DNA of 42,521 bases from Azospirillum melinis (GCF_013340935.1 NZ_WHOS01000063.1:1-42521); one strand, 5' to 3'. Positions 16,634 through 23,875 are shown, counted from the stretch's first letter. Notes: generated by a model not told the origin, from the sequence alone. Translations and numbers: made by a program.

Positions 16634-17788
16634 TCACAGCGTCGCGGCGGTGCCGAAGATGGCGGTGGACTGGCTGGACATGAAGCCGCCGGGCGCATGC
16701 GCCAGCCCGACCTGCGCCCCCGCCACCTGCCGGTCCCCCGCCTCGCCGCGCAGTTGGCGGACGGTCTCGATGATGGTGAAGATCCCGTACATGCCCGGAT
16801 GGCCGTAGGACAGGCCGCCGCCGTTGGTGTTCATCGGCAGGGCCCCGCCGGGCGCGATCCGCCCGCCGGCGACGAAGCCCCCGCCCTCCCCCTTGGCGCA
16901 GAAGCCGAGATCCTCCAGGAACAGGATCGGGTTGACGGTGAAGGCGTCGTAGAGCTGAAGCACGTCCACCTCGGCCGGCGCCAGCCCCGCCATGGCGAAG
17001 GCGCGCGCCCCGGACTGCGTTGCCGCGGTCACGGTCAGGTCGGGCATCTGGGCGATGGAGCGGTGGCTGACCGCCTCCCCCACCCCCAGCAGATGGACCG
17101 GCGGACGGGCGAGGTCGCGGGCGCGGTCGGCACGAACCAGCACCACCGCCCCGGCCCCGTCGGTGACGAGGCAGCAGTCCCGCACCCCCAGCGGGTCGGC
17201 GACCCGGCGGGCCGCCAGCACCTCCGCCACGGTCAGCGGTTCCCGCATGGTGGCACCCGGCGTCAGACCGGCCCAGGCGCGGGCGGCGACCGCCACCTCA
17301 GCCAGCTGTTCCGGCGTTGTGCCGTAGCGGTGCATGTGCCGGGCGGCGATCATCGCGTAGGCGGCGACCGGACCCGGCACCCGGTAGGGCCGCTCGTAGG
17401 GGTTCGGCTCCGAATGGGTGACGAATTTGGCGCCGCCGCTGCGCTGGGTGCTGCCATAGGCGATCAGCGCCACGTCGCACAGCCCGGCCGCCAGCGCCGC
17501 CTGGGCATGGTTGAGATGGGCGAGGAAGGCGCCGCCGCCGACCTGCGTGCTGTCGGAATAGCGCGGCGTCAGCCCGAGATATTCCGACAGGCTGAGCGTC
17601 GGCATGAACAGTTGAAGCCCGGCGGCGAACACCCCGTCCACCTCCTTCAGCGAGAGGCCGGCGTCGGCGACGGCGCGCACCGCCGCCAGCGCCATGGCAT
17701 CCACCGGGGTGGCCCCCTCCGACAGAACCGGAATGCCGGCTTCACCCACCCCGACGATGGCGGTGGCCCCGCGCAGCACTCCGCTCAT
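16634..17788 (-). CDS. Thiolase-superfamily protein lacking both catalytic cysteines; possible retro-aldolase
   Basis: 384 residues of the SCP-x/lipid-transfer-protein branch of thiolases. The position of the nucleophilic cysteine reads TQVGGGAF (about 81-88) and the C-terminal cysteine region reads HAPGGFM (364-370), so neither thiolase cysteine is present. The usual HEAF motif is Y280-D-A-F, and GGGLSYGHPG at about 323-332 keeps H330 with Y328. From memory, the steroid side-chain aldolase Ltp2, which works with a DUF35 partner, shows the same cysteine loss and uses tyrosines. The start codon overlaps the stop of the DUF35-type gene by 4 bp, as expected for a complex. It may cleave a carbon-carbon bond by a retro-aldol or other non-thiolytic route. 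Confidence 0.82.
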   Translation of the reverse strand: MSGVLRGATAIVGVGEAGIPVLSEGATPVDAMALAAVRAVADAGLSLKEVDGVFAAGLQLFMPTLSLSEYLGLTPRYSDSTQVGGGAFLAHLNHAQAALAAGLCDVALIAYGSTQRSGGAKFVTHSEPNPYERPYRVPGPVAAYAMIAARHMHRYGTTPEQLAEVAVAARAWAGLTPGATMREPLTVAEVLAARRVADPLGVRDCCLVTDGAGAVVLVRADRARDLARPPVHLLGVGEAVSHRSIAQMPDLTVTAATQSGARAFAMAGLAPAEVDVLQLYDAFTVNPILFLEDLGFCAKGEGGGFVAGGRIAPGGALPMNTNGGGLSYGHPGMYGIFTIIETVRQLRGEAGDRQVAGAQVGLAHAPGGFMSSQSTAIFGTAATL

Positions 17789-18204
17789 CGCGCACCGTCC
17801 CGCAAATCAGTCACCGGATCGAAGACCGGATAGGGGTCCTCCCCATCGTCGGTGCGCATGCGCACCCGGACCCGCTGGCCGATGCGCACCGCGTCGGGGG
17901 CGGTGCCCTCCACCCGGCTCAGCAGGCGGAACCCCTCCTCCATGTCGATCAGCGCCACATTGTGGTCGCCGTCGCGCGAGCGGACGCATGTAGTGCTGTA
18001 AACGGTGCCGATGCCGGCCGAGACCTCCCACGGCGGATGCTCGGCCCCGCTGCCCGGAGCGGCCATGCGGGGATAGAAGATCGCCCGGCCGGTCGCCGGG
18101 TCACGCTGGAAGGCCAACTCGCCCTTCGCGCAGTGGGCGAGAAACCGCGCACGCGGGGACAGGGTGGAGAGGTCCGGCCGGTCGGTGGGGGGAACGCCTG
18201 TCAT
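17785..18204 (-). CDS. DUF35-type OB-fold protein, degenerate zinc ribbon
   Basis: 139 residues. The C-terminal OB-fold is clear (GIGTVYSTTCVRSRDGDHNVALIDMEEGFRLLS, then IGQRVRVRM). The N-terminal part follows the rubredoxin-like layout (HCAKGELAFQRDPATGRAIFYPR), but the zinc-ribbon CxxC pairs are missing: only C25 and C73 remain. Proteins of this family form complexes with thiolases or thiolase-like aldolases, as in the BbsA-BbsB and ChsH2-Ltp2 pairs. The 4-bp overlap with the thiolase-like gene supports the same here. It starts 2 bp after the isomerase gene stops. Loss of the zinc site suggests a purely structural or acyl-CoA-docking role. Confidence 0.82.
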   Translation of the reverse strand: MTGVPPTDRPDLSTLSPRARFLAHCAKGELAFQRDPATGRAIFYPRMAAPGSGAEHPPWEVSAGIGTVYSTTCVRSRDGDHNVALIDMEEGFRLLSRVEGTAPDAVRIGQRVRVRMRTDDGEDPYPVFDPVTDLRDGAR

Positions 18205-18206
18205 GG

Positions 18207-18977
18207 TCAGGTTCCGGTGAAGACGGGTTTGCGCTTCTCCTGGAAGGCGCGGATGCCGGCGCGGGCGTCGTTGCTGCCCAGCGCCTCGGCCTGATAACGG
18301 GCCTCCAGTTCCAGCACGTCCTCCAGCTTGCGGGGCGCGCGCAGGATCGCCTTGGAGAAGCCGAAGGCGAGCGTCGGCCCGGCGGCGGCGGAGCGGGCGA
18401 ACCCGCCGGCCGCCTGATCGAGATCCAGCGCACCGAAGGCCCGGTTGACGATGCCCATCGCCGCTGCCTCCCGGCCGGAGATCAGCCGGCCGCTGACGAT
18501 CAGTTCCATGGCGCGGTGCGGCCCGATGCGGTCGGCCAGGAAATAGTGCCCACCGGAATCGAGGATCGCCCCGATATTGCGGAACGGACTGCCCAGCACC
18601 GCGTCCTCCGCGACATACGTCACGTCGCAGGCGAGTGCCAGGCCGAGCCCGAGGCCCAGCGCGGGTCCCCTCACCGCGGCGACGGTCGGAATTGGCAGGT
18701 CGCGCAGCTTGAGGAACACCGGGTTGATCACGTCGCGCAGGATCGCCAGCGTGTCGTCGGTCTCCGGATCGGTTTCCTTCAGGTCGCGCCCGGCACAGAA
18801 GGATCCGCCCTCGCCGCGCAGCAGAAGTGCGCGCGCGCCACTGCCGGGAATGTCGTCCAGCACTGCCGACAGCGTGGAAATGTCGGACAGGCGCAGGCTG
18901 TTCTTCAAGTCCGGCCGGTTCAGCGTCACGACCGCGACGTCTCCCTGGCGGTCGACCCGGATGGCATCGGCGCTCAT
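18207..18977 (-). CDS. PaaG-like enoyl-CoA hydratase/isomerase
   Basis: 256 residues from the ATG at 18977, with GGGAGGG upstream; an ATG 18 bp further up would lie inside that binding site. The crotonase oxyanion segment CAGRDLKE is at about 61-68 and AAVRGPALGLGLGLALACD at 100-118. The motif NIGAILDSGGHY places D140 where E. coli PaaG has its catalytic aspartate in IPDCGG, and the C-terminus RAGIRAFQEKRKPVFTGT follows the PaaG pattern. PaaG isomerises 1,2-epoxyphenylacetyl-CoA to the oxepin and later shifts a double bond. This gene is thus a good candidate for the step after ring epoxidation. A plain enoyl-CoA hydratase is the alternative. Confidence 0.88.
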   Translation of the reverse strand: MSADAIRVDRQGDVAVVTLNRPDLKNSLRLSDISTLSAVLDDIPGSGARALLLRGEGGSFCAGRDLKETDPETDDTLAILRDVINPVFLKLRDLPIPTVAAVRGPALGLGLGLALACDVTYVAEDAVLGSPFRNIGAILDSGGHYFLADRIGPHRAMELIVSGRLISGREAAAMGIVNRAFGALDLDQAAGGFARSAAAGPTLAFGFSKAILRAPRKLEDVLELEARYQAEALGSNDARAGIRAFQEKRKPVFTGT

Positions 18978-18978
18978 C

Positions 18979-19434
18979 TCACTGCCCTCCCGCATAGGCC
19001 ATCAGAATTTGCAGGTCGCTGACCATCACGGTGGTGCCGTTCTGGTTGACCGCATTCCATTGCAGCTTGACCACCCCGTCGCGCCCCTCGCGCTTGACCG
19101 TCTTGGCCAGCACTTCGGATTCGAGATGGATGGTGTCGCCGATGAAGGTCGGGGCGACGAAGCGCAGGGTGTCGGTGCCGTAATTCGCGATGATCGCCGG
19201 GGCGTCCGGCGGCACGCCCAGACCCGTGGTCACCGCATGGACCAGCAGCCCGTGCGCCACCCGCTGGCCGAAGCGGCTGCGGGCCGCATGGTGCGCATCG
19301 GTGTGCAGCACGTACCAGTCGCCCGACAGCGAGGCCCAGGCGACGATGTCGGCCTCGGTGATCGTCCGGCCACGGGAGACGAAGCGCTCCCCGACCTCCA
19401 GCTCGTCGAAATGCTTCTCCAGGAAATTCCGCAA
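18979..19434 (-). CDS. MaoC-family hydratase resembling the PaaZ oxepin-CoA hydrolase domain; TTG start
   Basis: 151 residues. The start is taken as TTG at 19434, since GGGGAGG lies 8 bp upstream and the upstream in-frame sequence is only the tandem hairpin repeat. SGDWYVLHTD supplies D39 and H44 of hydratase-2/MaoC proteins, with Y in place of the usual N. The stretch VAHGLLVHAV, ANYG (83-86), LRF and GDTI (99-102) follows closely what I recall of the C-terminal domain of E. coli PaaZ (ANYG, LRF, P, GDTI). PaaZ fuses this domain to an aldehyde dehydrogenase; here the two are separate genes. The predicted reaction is hydrolytic opening of an oxepin-CoA ring. Confidence 0.85.
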   Translation of the reverse strand: MRNFLEKHFDELEVGERFVSRGRTITEADIVAWASLSGDWYVLHTDAHHAARSRFGQRVAHGLLVHAVTTGLGVPPDAPAIIANYGTDTLRFVAPTFIGDTIHLESEVLAKTVKREGRDGVVKLQWNAVNQNGTTVMVSDLQILMAYAGGQ

Positions 19435-19463
19435 CCCTGGTCCCTCCCCTGATTGTCTTGTGC

Positions 19464-19568
19464 GGTCCGAAAAGGGTCGCCGGGAGCAGGCTCCCGCAGG
19501 TCCGAAAAAGGCCGCCGGGAGCAGGCTCCCGCAGTCCGAAAAAGGCCGCCGGGAGCAGGCTCCCGGCG
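19464..19568 (-). repeat. Three tandem 35-bp repeats, each a hairpin with a T-run on the minus strand
   Basis: Copies lie at 19464-19498, 19499-19533 and 19534-19568. Each contains GGGAGC-AG-GCTCCC and, read on the minus strand, the hairpin is followed by GGCC and a run of four or five T. In the copy nearest the diiron gene the stem lengthens to 9 bp (GCCGGGAGC/GCTCCCGGC). The array fills most of the 151-bp gap between the diiron gene stop (19586) and the MaoC start (19434). It looks like a triplicated terminator or attenuator that would raise the diiron transcript over the downstream genes. Confidence 0.75.
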
Positions 19569-19585
19569 AGGCCGAGGGAGGACCG

Positions 19586-20680
19586 TCAAAAGACCGGGAT
19601 GATGTCTTCGGGATCGAAAGCCACGGTTTCACCGTCGATGCCGACCTCCGGCAGGGCCGGGAAGACGATCCCGTGCGGCTCCAGCAGGCCCTTCATCTTG
19701 AGCACCGCGTTGCGCCAGTTCTCGCGGCGCTGCTCCAGCGTCAGGATGCCGAGCCCGGCGGAACGCGCCACCTCCTCCAGCCGCCGGTTGGCGTCGTTGA
19801 AGGTCGGCGGCAGTTCCCAGAAATCGCGCGGCGGCTCGTACAGCACGGCGGAGAGGAAGACGAAGCCGGCGCGGATCTGCTTGGTGATCATGGTGCGCTG
19901 TTCGTCGGTCAGGGCCGGCAGGATGCGCTCCAGCACCGCGATGCAGATGCCCATGTGCCGCGCCTCATCCTGGCCGATGCAGCGGAAGGCTTCCTTGAAG
20001 ACCGGAATGGTGGTCGACTTGTACATGCCGTTGAACAGCGTCGCCGAAGCCACCTCCCCCATCAGGAAGGAGGTGAACAGGATGGGCAGCGGATATTTGT
20101 GGACCGCGTTCTTGAAGCTGTCCCAGTATCGCGCGCCATTGTGGTAGAGCCACTGCACATTGTTCTGGGCCAGCTTGCCCAGCATGGTTTCCGGCACGTA
20201 GCCGAGCGGCCCGCCGGGGGTCAGCGTCTGGATGGCGCGGCCGCAGACCTCCTCATGGTGCATCTCGTCGCGGGTGATCGAGAAGAAGCACTTGCGGACC
20301 GGATCCTCCTCGTGCGTCTCGAAGGTGTGGATCATGGTCCGGGCGAAGACCACGGGACCCGAGCCGTCGAAGGTGGACAGCAGGCCCCACCAGTAGGCCA
20401 GCGCATAGCGCTGATCCAGCGTGTAGTCTTCCACATTCAGCGTATGCCAGGGCAGCCGCGACGGGTTCCAGCCGGGATCGCGGGAGGATTCGTACAGCTC
20501 GTTCAGCTTGGGCGTCTCCGTCCGCCAGCTGAGCGGGAAGATGTTGAGATCCGGAAATGGCGGCGGCGCGGCGCCGTCGAACAGGATCGCCTCGGCATCC
20601 GGTTCCTCGGTCGGGTTGCCGGGCGGGATTCTCAGCAGGTCGGCCGAATGCTGCGCTGATTGGGTGGCGGTGCCGTCCAT
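19586..20680 (-). CDS. Ferritin-like diiron carboxylate protein, candidate aryl-CoA oxygenase
   Basis: 364 residues from the ATG at 20680, preceded by AAGGATG. It has the helix pattern of R2-like diiron enzymes: a possible first ligand at D105 or E121, D138-E139-M-H-H142 (DExxH), E209 in FLMGEVASA, and D238-E239-A-R-H242 (DEARH). The spacings (E139 to E209, 70; E209 to E239, 30) are close to those of AurF and related oxygenases. It is neither BoxB (longer) nor PaaA by its motifs. It is the first gene of an operon with a ligase, a [2Fe-2S]/FAD reductase, PaaG-, PaaZ- and PaaN-like proteins, directly behind a TetR-regulated promoter. I infer a ring epoxidase or hydroxylase of a CoA-thioester; no function is demonstrated. 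Confidence 0.85.
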   Translation of the reverse strand: MDGTATQSAQHSADLLRIPPGNPTEEPDAEAILFDGAAPPPFPDLNIFPLSWRTETPKLNELYESSRDPGWNPSRLPWHTLNVEDYTLDQRYALAYWWGLLSTFDGSGPVVFARTMIHTFETHEEDPVRKCFFSITRDEMHHEEVCGRAIQTLTPGGPLGYVPETMLGKLAQNNVQWLYHNGARYWDSFKNAVHKYPLPILFTSFLMGEVASATLFNGMYKSTTIPVFKEAFRCIGQDEARHMGICIAVLERILPALTDEQRTMITKQIRAGFVFLSAVLYEPPRDFWELPPTFNDANRRLEEVARSAGLGILTLEQRRENWRNAVLKMKGLLEPHGIVFPALPEVGIDGETVAFDPEDIIPVF

Positions 20681-20692
20681 GACGTCATCCTT

Positions 20693-20730
20693 GTTTCTAA
20701 CTTTTGACTGGGTTTCTAACTTTTGACTGG
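20693..20730 (-). repeat. Perfect 19-bp tandem duplication in the 5' leader of the diiron gene
   Basis: GTTTCTAACTTTTGACTGG occurs at 20693-20711 and again, identical, at 20712-20730. It is downstream of the operator/promoter at 20795-20823 and ends 12 bp before the start codon, so it would be transcribed into the leader mRNA. Confidence 0.8.
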
Positions 20731-20805
20731 TTGCTTCTGAACCCGCCCCCTGGAGCCTGCATCGGGCGGGCCGGCATCGTTCGTTCGTGAAACCAGCTTA
20801 TGAAA

Positions 20806-20845
20806 GACCGTCCGGTCGGTCAATGTATTTTTCGTCCGGTCGGTC
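20806..20845 (-). promoter_or_regulatory. Two TetR-type operators and promoter of the diiron operon
   Basis: GACCGTCCGGTCGGTC at 20806-20821 is a near-perfect inverted repeat, and TTTCGTCCGGTCGGTC at 20830-20845 matches it at 13 of 16, 24 bp away. On the minus strand a TTGACC -35 lies at 20823-20818 and a weak -10 (ATAAGC or TAAGCT) about 16-17 bp on, so the first operator fills the spacer. Two sites a little over two helical turns apart suggest cooperative repression. Confidence 0.75.
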
Positions 20846-20981
20846 GGGGAATGCGGCGGCGCCGGGCAACCGATGCCGGCCCCTCTTCAAAGAGATTTGA
20901 AAATTGAGCCCGGCAGGGCCGTGCCAGCACGCGGACGCCCCCGCGGGCAGCACTCGGGCCGGAGGGCGCGTCCCGGTTTTT

Positions 20982-21002
20982 AATTGCAGATTGCAATTGA
21001 CA
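20982..21002 (+). promoter_or_regulatory. Palindrome AATTGCA-GAT-TGCAATT overlapping a -35 element
   Basis: The 7-bp arms (20982-20988 and 20992-20998) are perfect and separated by 3 bp. A consensus -35 TTGACA (20997-21002) overlaps the right arm, though no good -10 follows. The size and AT-rich symmetry suit a MarR-type operator, and a marR gene lies at the end of this plus-strand gene set, so autoregulated control of the deacylase operon is plausible. Confidence 0.5.
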
Positions 21003-21167
21003 CGCAAATAAAACGCTGATTTCCTCGGGACCGGCATGCTGCGAACACGGAGGTTCCGACATGCCGGACTGGAGCCAACCCCGGAAAATTACGCAACGGC
21101 GCCGCGCAAACACTTGCGCGCCGAATGCCCGGGATCGTTTGGGCTAACGGTTAGGGACGCTTTCCGT

Positions 21168-22520
21168 ATGAAAATTGCAGAAAATGAAACTGGTCGGATC
21201 CCGACCACGCCGCTGCCGCCAGCCGGCGCAGGGCCCCAGGTCCGGGCGGATGGCTTGGGACGGACCGGACCGGGCGAGACTGCCATCGACTGGATCGGCC
21301 GTCTGATCGCCTTCGACACCACCAGCCGCAATTCAAATCTGGGATTGATCGAGGAGGTCCGGGACCGGCTTTCCGGGCTCGGCTTCGTCTGCCGCACGAC
21401 CCATGACAAGTCCGGTGCAAAGGCGAATCTCCTGGCTAGCCTTCCCGCCGGCGACGGACGGCTGGACGGTGGGCTGTGCCTGTCCGGTCACGTGGACACG
21501 GTGCCGGTCGATGGCCAGACCTGGTCCAGCGACCCGTTCTCCGCCGACATCCGACAGGATCGCCTGTATGGCCGGGGGGCTTGCGACATGAAGGGCTTCG
21601 TCGGTACGGCAATCGCGGTGGCGGTCGCCCACGCCGACCGTCCCCTCACCGCCCCGATCCATCTCGCCCTGTCCTATGACGAGGAGGTGGGCTGTCTGGG
21701 AGCGCCTGCCCTCGTCGAGGACATCGTCGCCCAGGGGCTCATACCCGACGGCTGCATTGTCGGCGAGCCGACCATGATGCAGGTCGTCAATGCCCATAAG
21801 GGCGCCAATGTCGCCCGCTGCCGTGTCGGAGGATTGGCCCGCCATTCCTCGCTGGCGCCGGAAGGCATCAATGCGATCGAATATGCGGCAAGGTTGATCG
21901 TCCATATCCAGTCGATGGCCGGCCGCTTCGCCGCTGAAGGGCCCTTTTCCGAAGGGTTCAACGTTCCCTTCACCACCTTGCAGACGGGTCTCGTCACCGG
22001 TGGGATCGCGGTCAACACGGTTCCGGCCGACTGCGACTTCACCTTCGAGTTCCGCAATCTTCCCGGCGTCCCGGCCGATGCCATTTTCCGCGAGATCGAA
22101 GATCACGCGCTTGGCCGGCTTCTTCCCGAGATGCGGACGCCCAATGCCTGCGGATGCATTACCCTGGAACGGCTTGCCTCCGCACCCGCGTTCGAAGCGG
22201 AGGACGGATCGCCCTTCACCCGGCTGGTGCGCGAGATCACCGGCGACCACATGATGCGCAAGGTCGCCTACGGCACCGAAGCCGGCATTTTCCACCAGGC
22301 GGGCATTCCCACGTTGGTCTGTGGACCGGGAGACATCGCCCAGGCCCATAGGGCGGATGAATTTGTGGACCTCGCGCAAATCCGGCGCTGTGAACATGTG
22401 CTGACGGAGCTTGTCGCCAGGATGTGCGGTGCCGTTGCGGGCGCCCCGATTTCCGCTCCTTCCCAGGATCCCATACCGGCACCATCCGGGACCGGCGACG
22501 GCAGGAGGATGATCGGATGA
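21168..22520 (+). CDS. ArgE-like M20 family deacylase (acetylornithine deacetylase family)
   Basis: 450 residues from the ATG at 21168; the start is uncertain because upstream in-frame starts exist and the binding site is weak. Metal-site motifs are complete: GHVDTVPV, YGRGACDMKGF, the catalytic pair in YDEEVGC, GEPT, and the last ligand in AQAHRADEFV. A dimerisation domain lies in the middle (RHSSLAPEGINAIEYA). The family removes N-acetyl or other acyl groups from ornithine and related amino acids. The gene overlaps a transporter gene by 4 bp and is followed by a hydroxyacid oxidase, so it more likely cleaves an imported N-acylated amino or hydroxy acid than serves arginine biosynthesis. The name argE is therefore not assigned. 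Confidence 0.85.
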   Translation: MKIAENETGRIPTTPLPPAGAGPQVRADGLGRTGPGETAIDWIGRLIAFDTTSRNSNLGLIEEVRDRLSGLGFVCRTTHDKSGAKANLLASLPAGDGRLDGGLCLSGHVDTVPVDGQTWSSDPFSADIRQDRLYGRGACDMKGFVGTAIAVAVAHADRPLTAPIHLALSYDEEVGCLGAPALVEDIVAQGLIPDGCIVGEPTMMQVVNAHKGANVARCRVGGLARHSSLAPEGINAIEYAARLIVHIQSMAGRFAAEGPFSEGFNVPFTTLQTGLVTGGIAVNTVPADCDFTFEFRNLPGVPADAIFREIEDHALGRLLPEMRTPNACGCITLERLASAPAFEAEDGSPFTRLVREITGDHMMRKVAYGTEAGIFHQAGIPTLVCGPGDIAQAHRADEFVDLAQIRRCEHVLTELVARMCGAVAGAPISAPSQDPIPAPSGTGDGRRMIG

Positions 22521-23875
22521 CGTCGACCGGAAACAGCCGTGCCGTCATGTCCCCGGACGCGACACAAGCGCGCCCGACCAGCGTGAGCGCCGCGCAATGG
22601 AAGGTCATCGTCGCCACGTCGGTGGGCAATGCGTTGGAATGGTTCGACTTCGCGGTCTACGGCTTCTTCGCCGGGGTCATCGGGAGACTCTTCTTCCCAA
22701 GTGACGATGAGACGGCCTCGTTGCTTCTTTCCTTCGCCACCTTCGGTGTCGCCTTCCTGATGCGGCCGCTGGGCGCGATCCTGATCGGCAGCTACGCGGA
22801 CCGGAAGGGACGCAAGGCGGCGCTGAACCTGTCCATCCTCATGATGATGATGGGGACGGCGATCATCGTCGTTCTTCCCACCTATCGGACGATCGGAATT
22901 GCAGCACCGATCCTGATGACGGTCGCACGGATGATCCAAGGGCTTTCGGCCGGCGGAGAGTTCGGCAGCGCCACGGCATTGCTGGCCGAACAGGACCCGG
23001 CGCGGCGCGGGTTCTTCGCCAGCTGGCAGGTCGCCAGCCAGGGGCTGATGATCATGCTCGCCGCGGCCTTCGGCATCGCCATGTCGGCCAGCCTGTCGGC
23101 CGACGCGATGGGCGAGCTGGGCTGGCGCATTCCCTTCCTGTTCGGCCTTTCCATCGGGCCGATTGCCGTCTACATCCGCCGCAAGATCGACGAATCGCCC
23201 GAGTTCAATCCGGACAATGTCGCGGACCGGCCGCTGCGCACCGTTCTGGTCGATCAGACGCCGCGTCTGGCGCTGGGGATCGCCACCGTCATTCTCGCGA
23301 CCGTCTCGGCCTATCTGGCGCTCTTCATGCCCACCTTCGCCATCCGGCAGCTGGGTGTCCCGGCCTCGGCCGCTTTCAGCGCCGTCGCCCTGATCGGAGT
23401 CATCCAGCTTTGCCTCGCGCCGGTGTTCGGCGCCTGGTCCGACCGCGTCGGGCGCTTTGCCATCATGGCTCCGGCCGCGGCGCTGTTCCTCGTCTGCATC
23501 TATCCGCTGTTCGTCTGGCTCGCCGCAGCCCCCACGGTCGAACGGCTGGTCGTCGTGCAGATCGTTCTGGGCCTGCTCGCGACCGCCTATTTCGCCCCCC
23601 TGCCGGCATTGCTCGCAGAGCTGTTTCCGGCCGGAACCCGGACCAGCGGCCTGTCGCTCGCCTACAATTTCGCGGTGACGGTCTTCGGTGGATTCGCCCC
23701 TTTCATCATCACCTGGCTGATTTCCGCCAGCGGCAGCAAGCTTGCCCCCAGCCTTTACGCCGGGGCGGCCGCTGCGGTCAGTCTGGCCGCCCTCATCGTA
23801 CTGCGGGTGCGCTATTCGGCAATCGCCCCACCGATGACGAGCCCTTCCGCCCTTATGAGGGAACAACAGAAATGA
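22517..23875 (+). CDS. MFS transporter, metabolite:proton symporter (MHS) type
   Basis: 452 residues from the ATG at 22517, which overlaps the deacylase stop (ATGA) and has AGGAGG upstream. About twelve hydrophobic segments are visible. The N-terminal GNALEWFDFAVYGFFAG and motif A in GSYADRKGRKAAL are typical of the MHS family (ProP, KgtP and citrate or shikimate carriers), as is RMIQGLSAGGEFGSA. These proteins bring in organic acids or zwitterions with protons. The three-gene operon suggests that its substrate is processed by the deacylase and the alpha-hydroxyacid oxidase. Confidence 0.9.
   Translation: MTSTGNSRAVMSPDATQARPTSVSAAQWKVIVATSVGNALEWFDFAVYGFFAGVIGRLFFPSDDETASLLLSFATFGVAFLMRPLGAILIGSYADRKGRKAALNLSILMMMMGTAIIVVLPTYRTIGIAAPILMTVARMIQGLSAGGEFGSATALLAEQDPARRGFFASWQVASQGLMIMLAAAFGIAMSASLSADAMGELGWRIPFLFGLSIGPIAVYIRRKIDESPEFNPDNVADRPLRTVLVDQTPRLALGIATVILATVSAYLALFMPTFAIRQLGVPASAAFSAVALIGVIQLCLAPVFGAWSDRVGRFAIMAPAAALFLVCIYPLFVWLAAAPTVERLVVVQIVLGLLATAYFAPLPALLAELFPAGTRTSGLSLAYNFAVTVFGGFAPFIITWLISASGSKLAPSLYAGAAAAVSLAALIVLRVRYSAIAPPMTSPSALMREQQK

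Larger units (their letters stand above)
20681..21167. other. Divergent promoter region, 487 bp
   Basis: No gene was found. It contains a 19-bp tandem duplication next to the diiron gene, two TetR-type operators, a palindrome near the deacylase promoter and otherwise unremarkable GC-rich sequence. The short reading frames here have no family resemblance. Confidence 0.6.

Noticed and set aside
19464..19568. CRISPR array
   Set aside because: The three units follow one another directly without unique spacers, and no cas gene is present.
18979..19632. A 217-residue MaoC protein starting at 19632
   Set aside because: The first 66 residues are only translation of the tandem hairpins and of the end of the diiron gene. 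The TTG at 19434 has a good ribosome binding site and gives a normal MaoC length.
21036..21167. N-terminal extension of the deacylase from the ATG at 21036
   Set aside because: The extra 44 residues show no family similarity and contain promoter-like sequence. The ATG at 21168 is closer to the usual start of the family, although it lacks a strong ribosome binding site.
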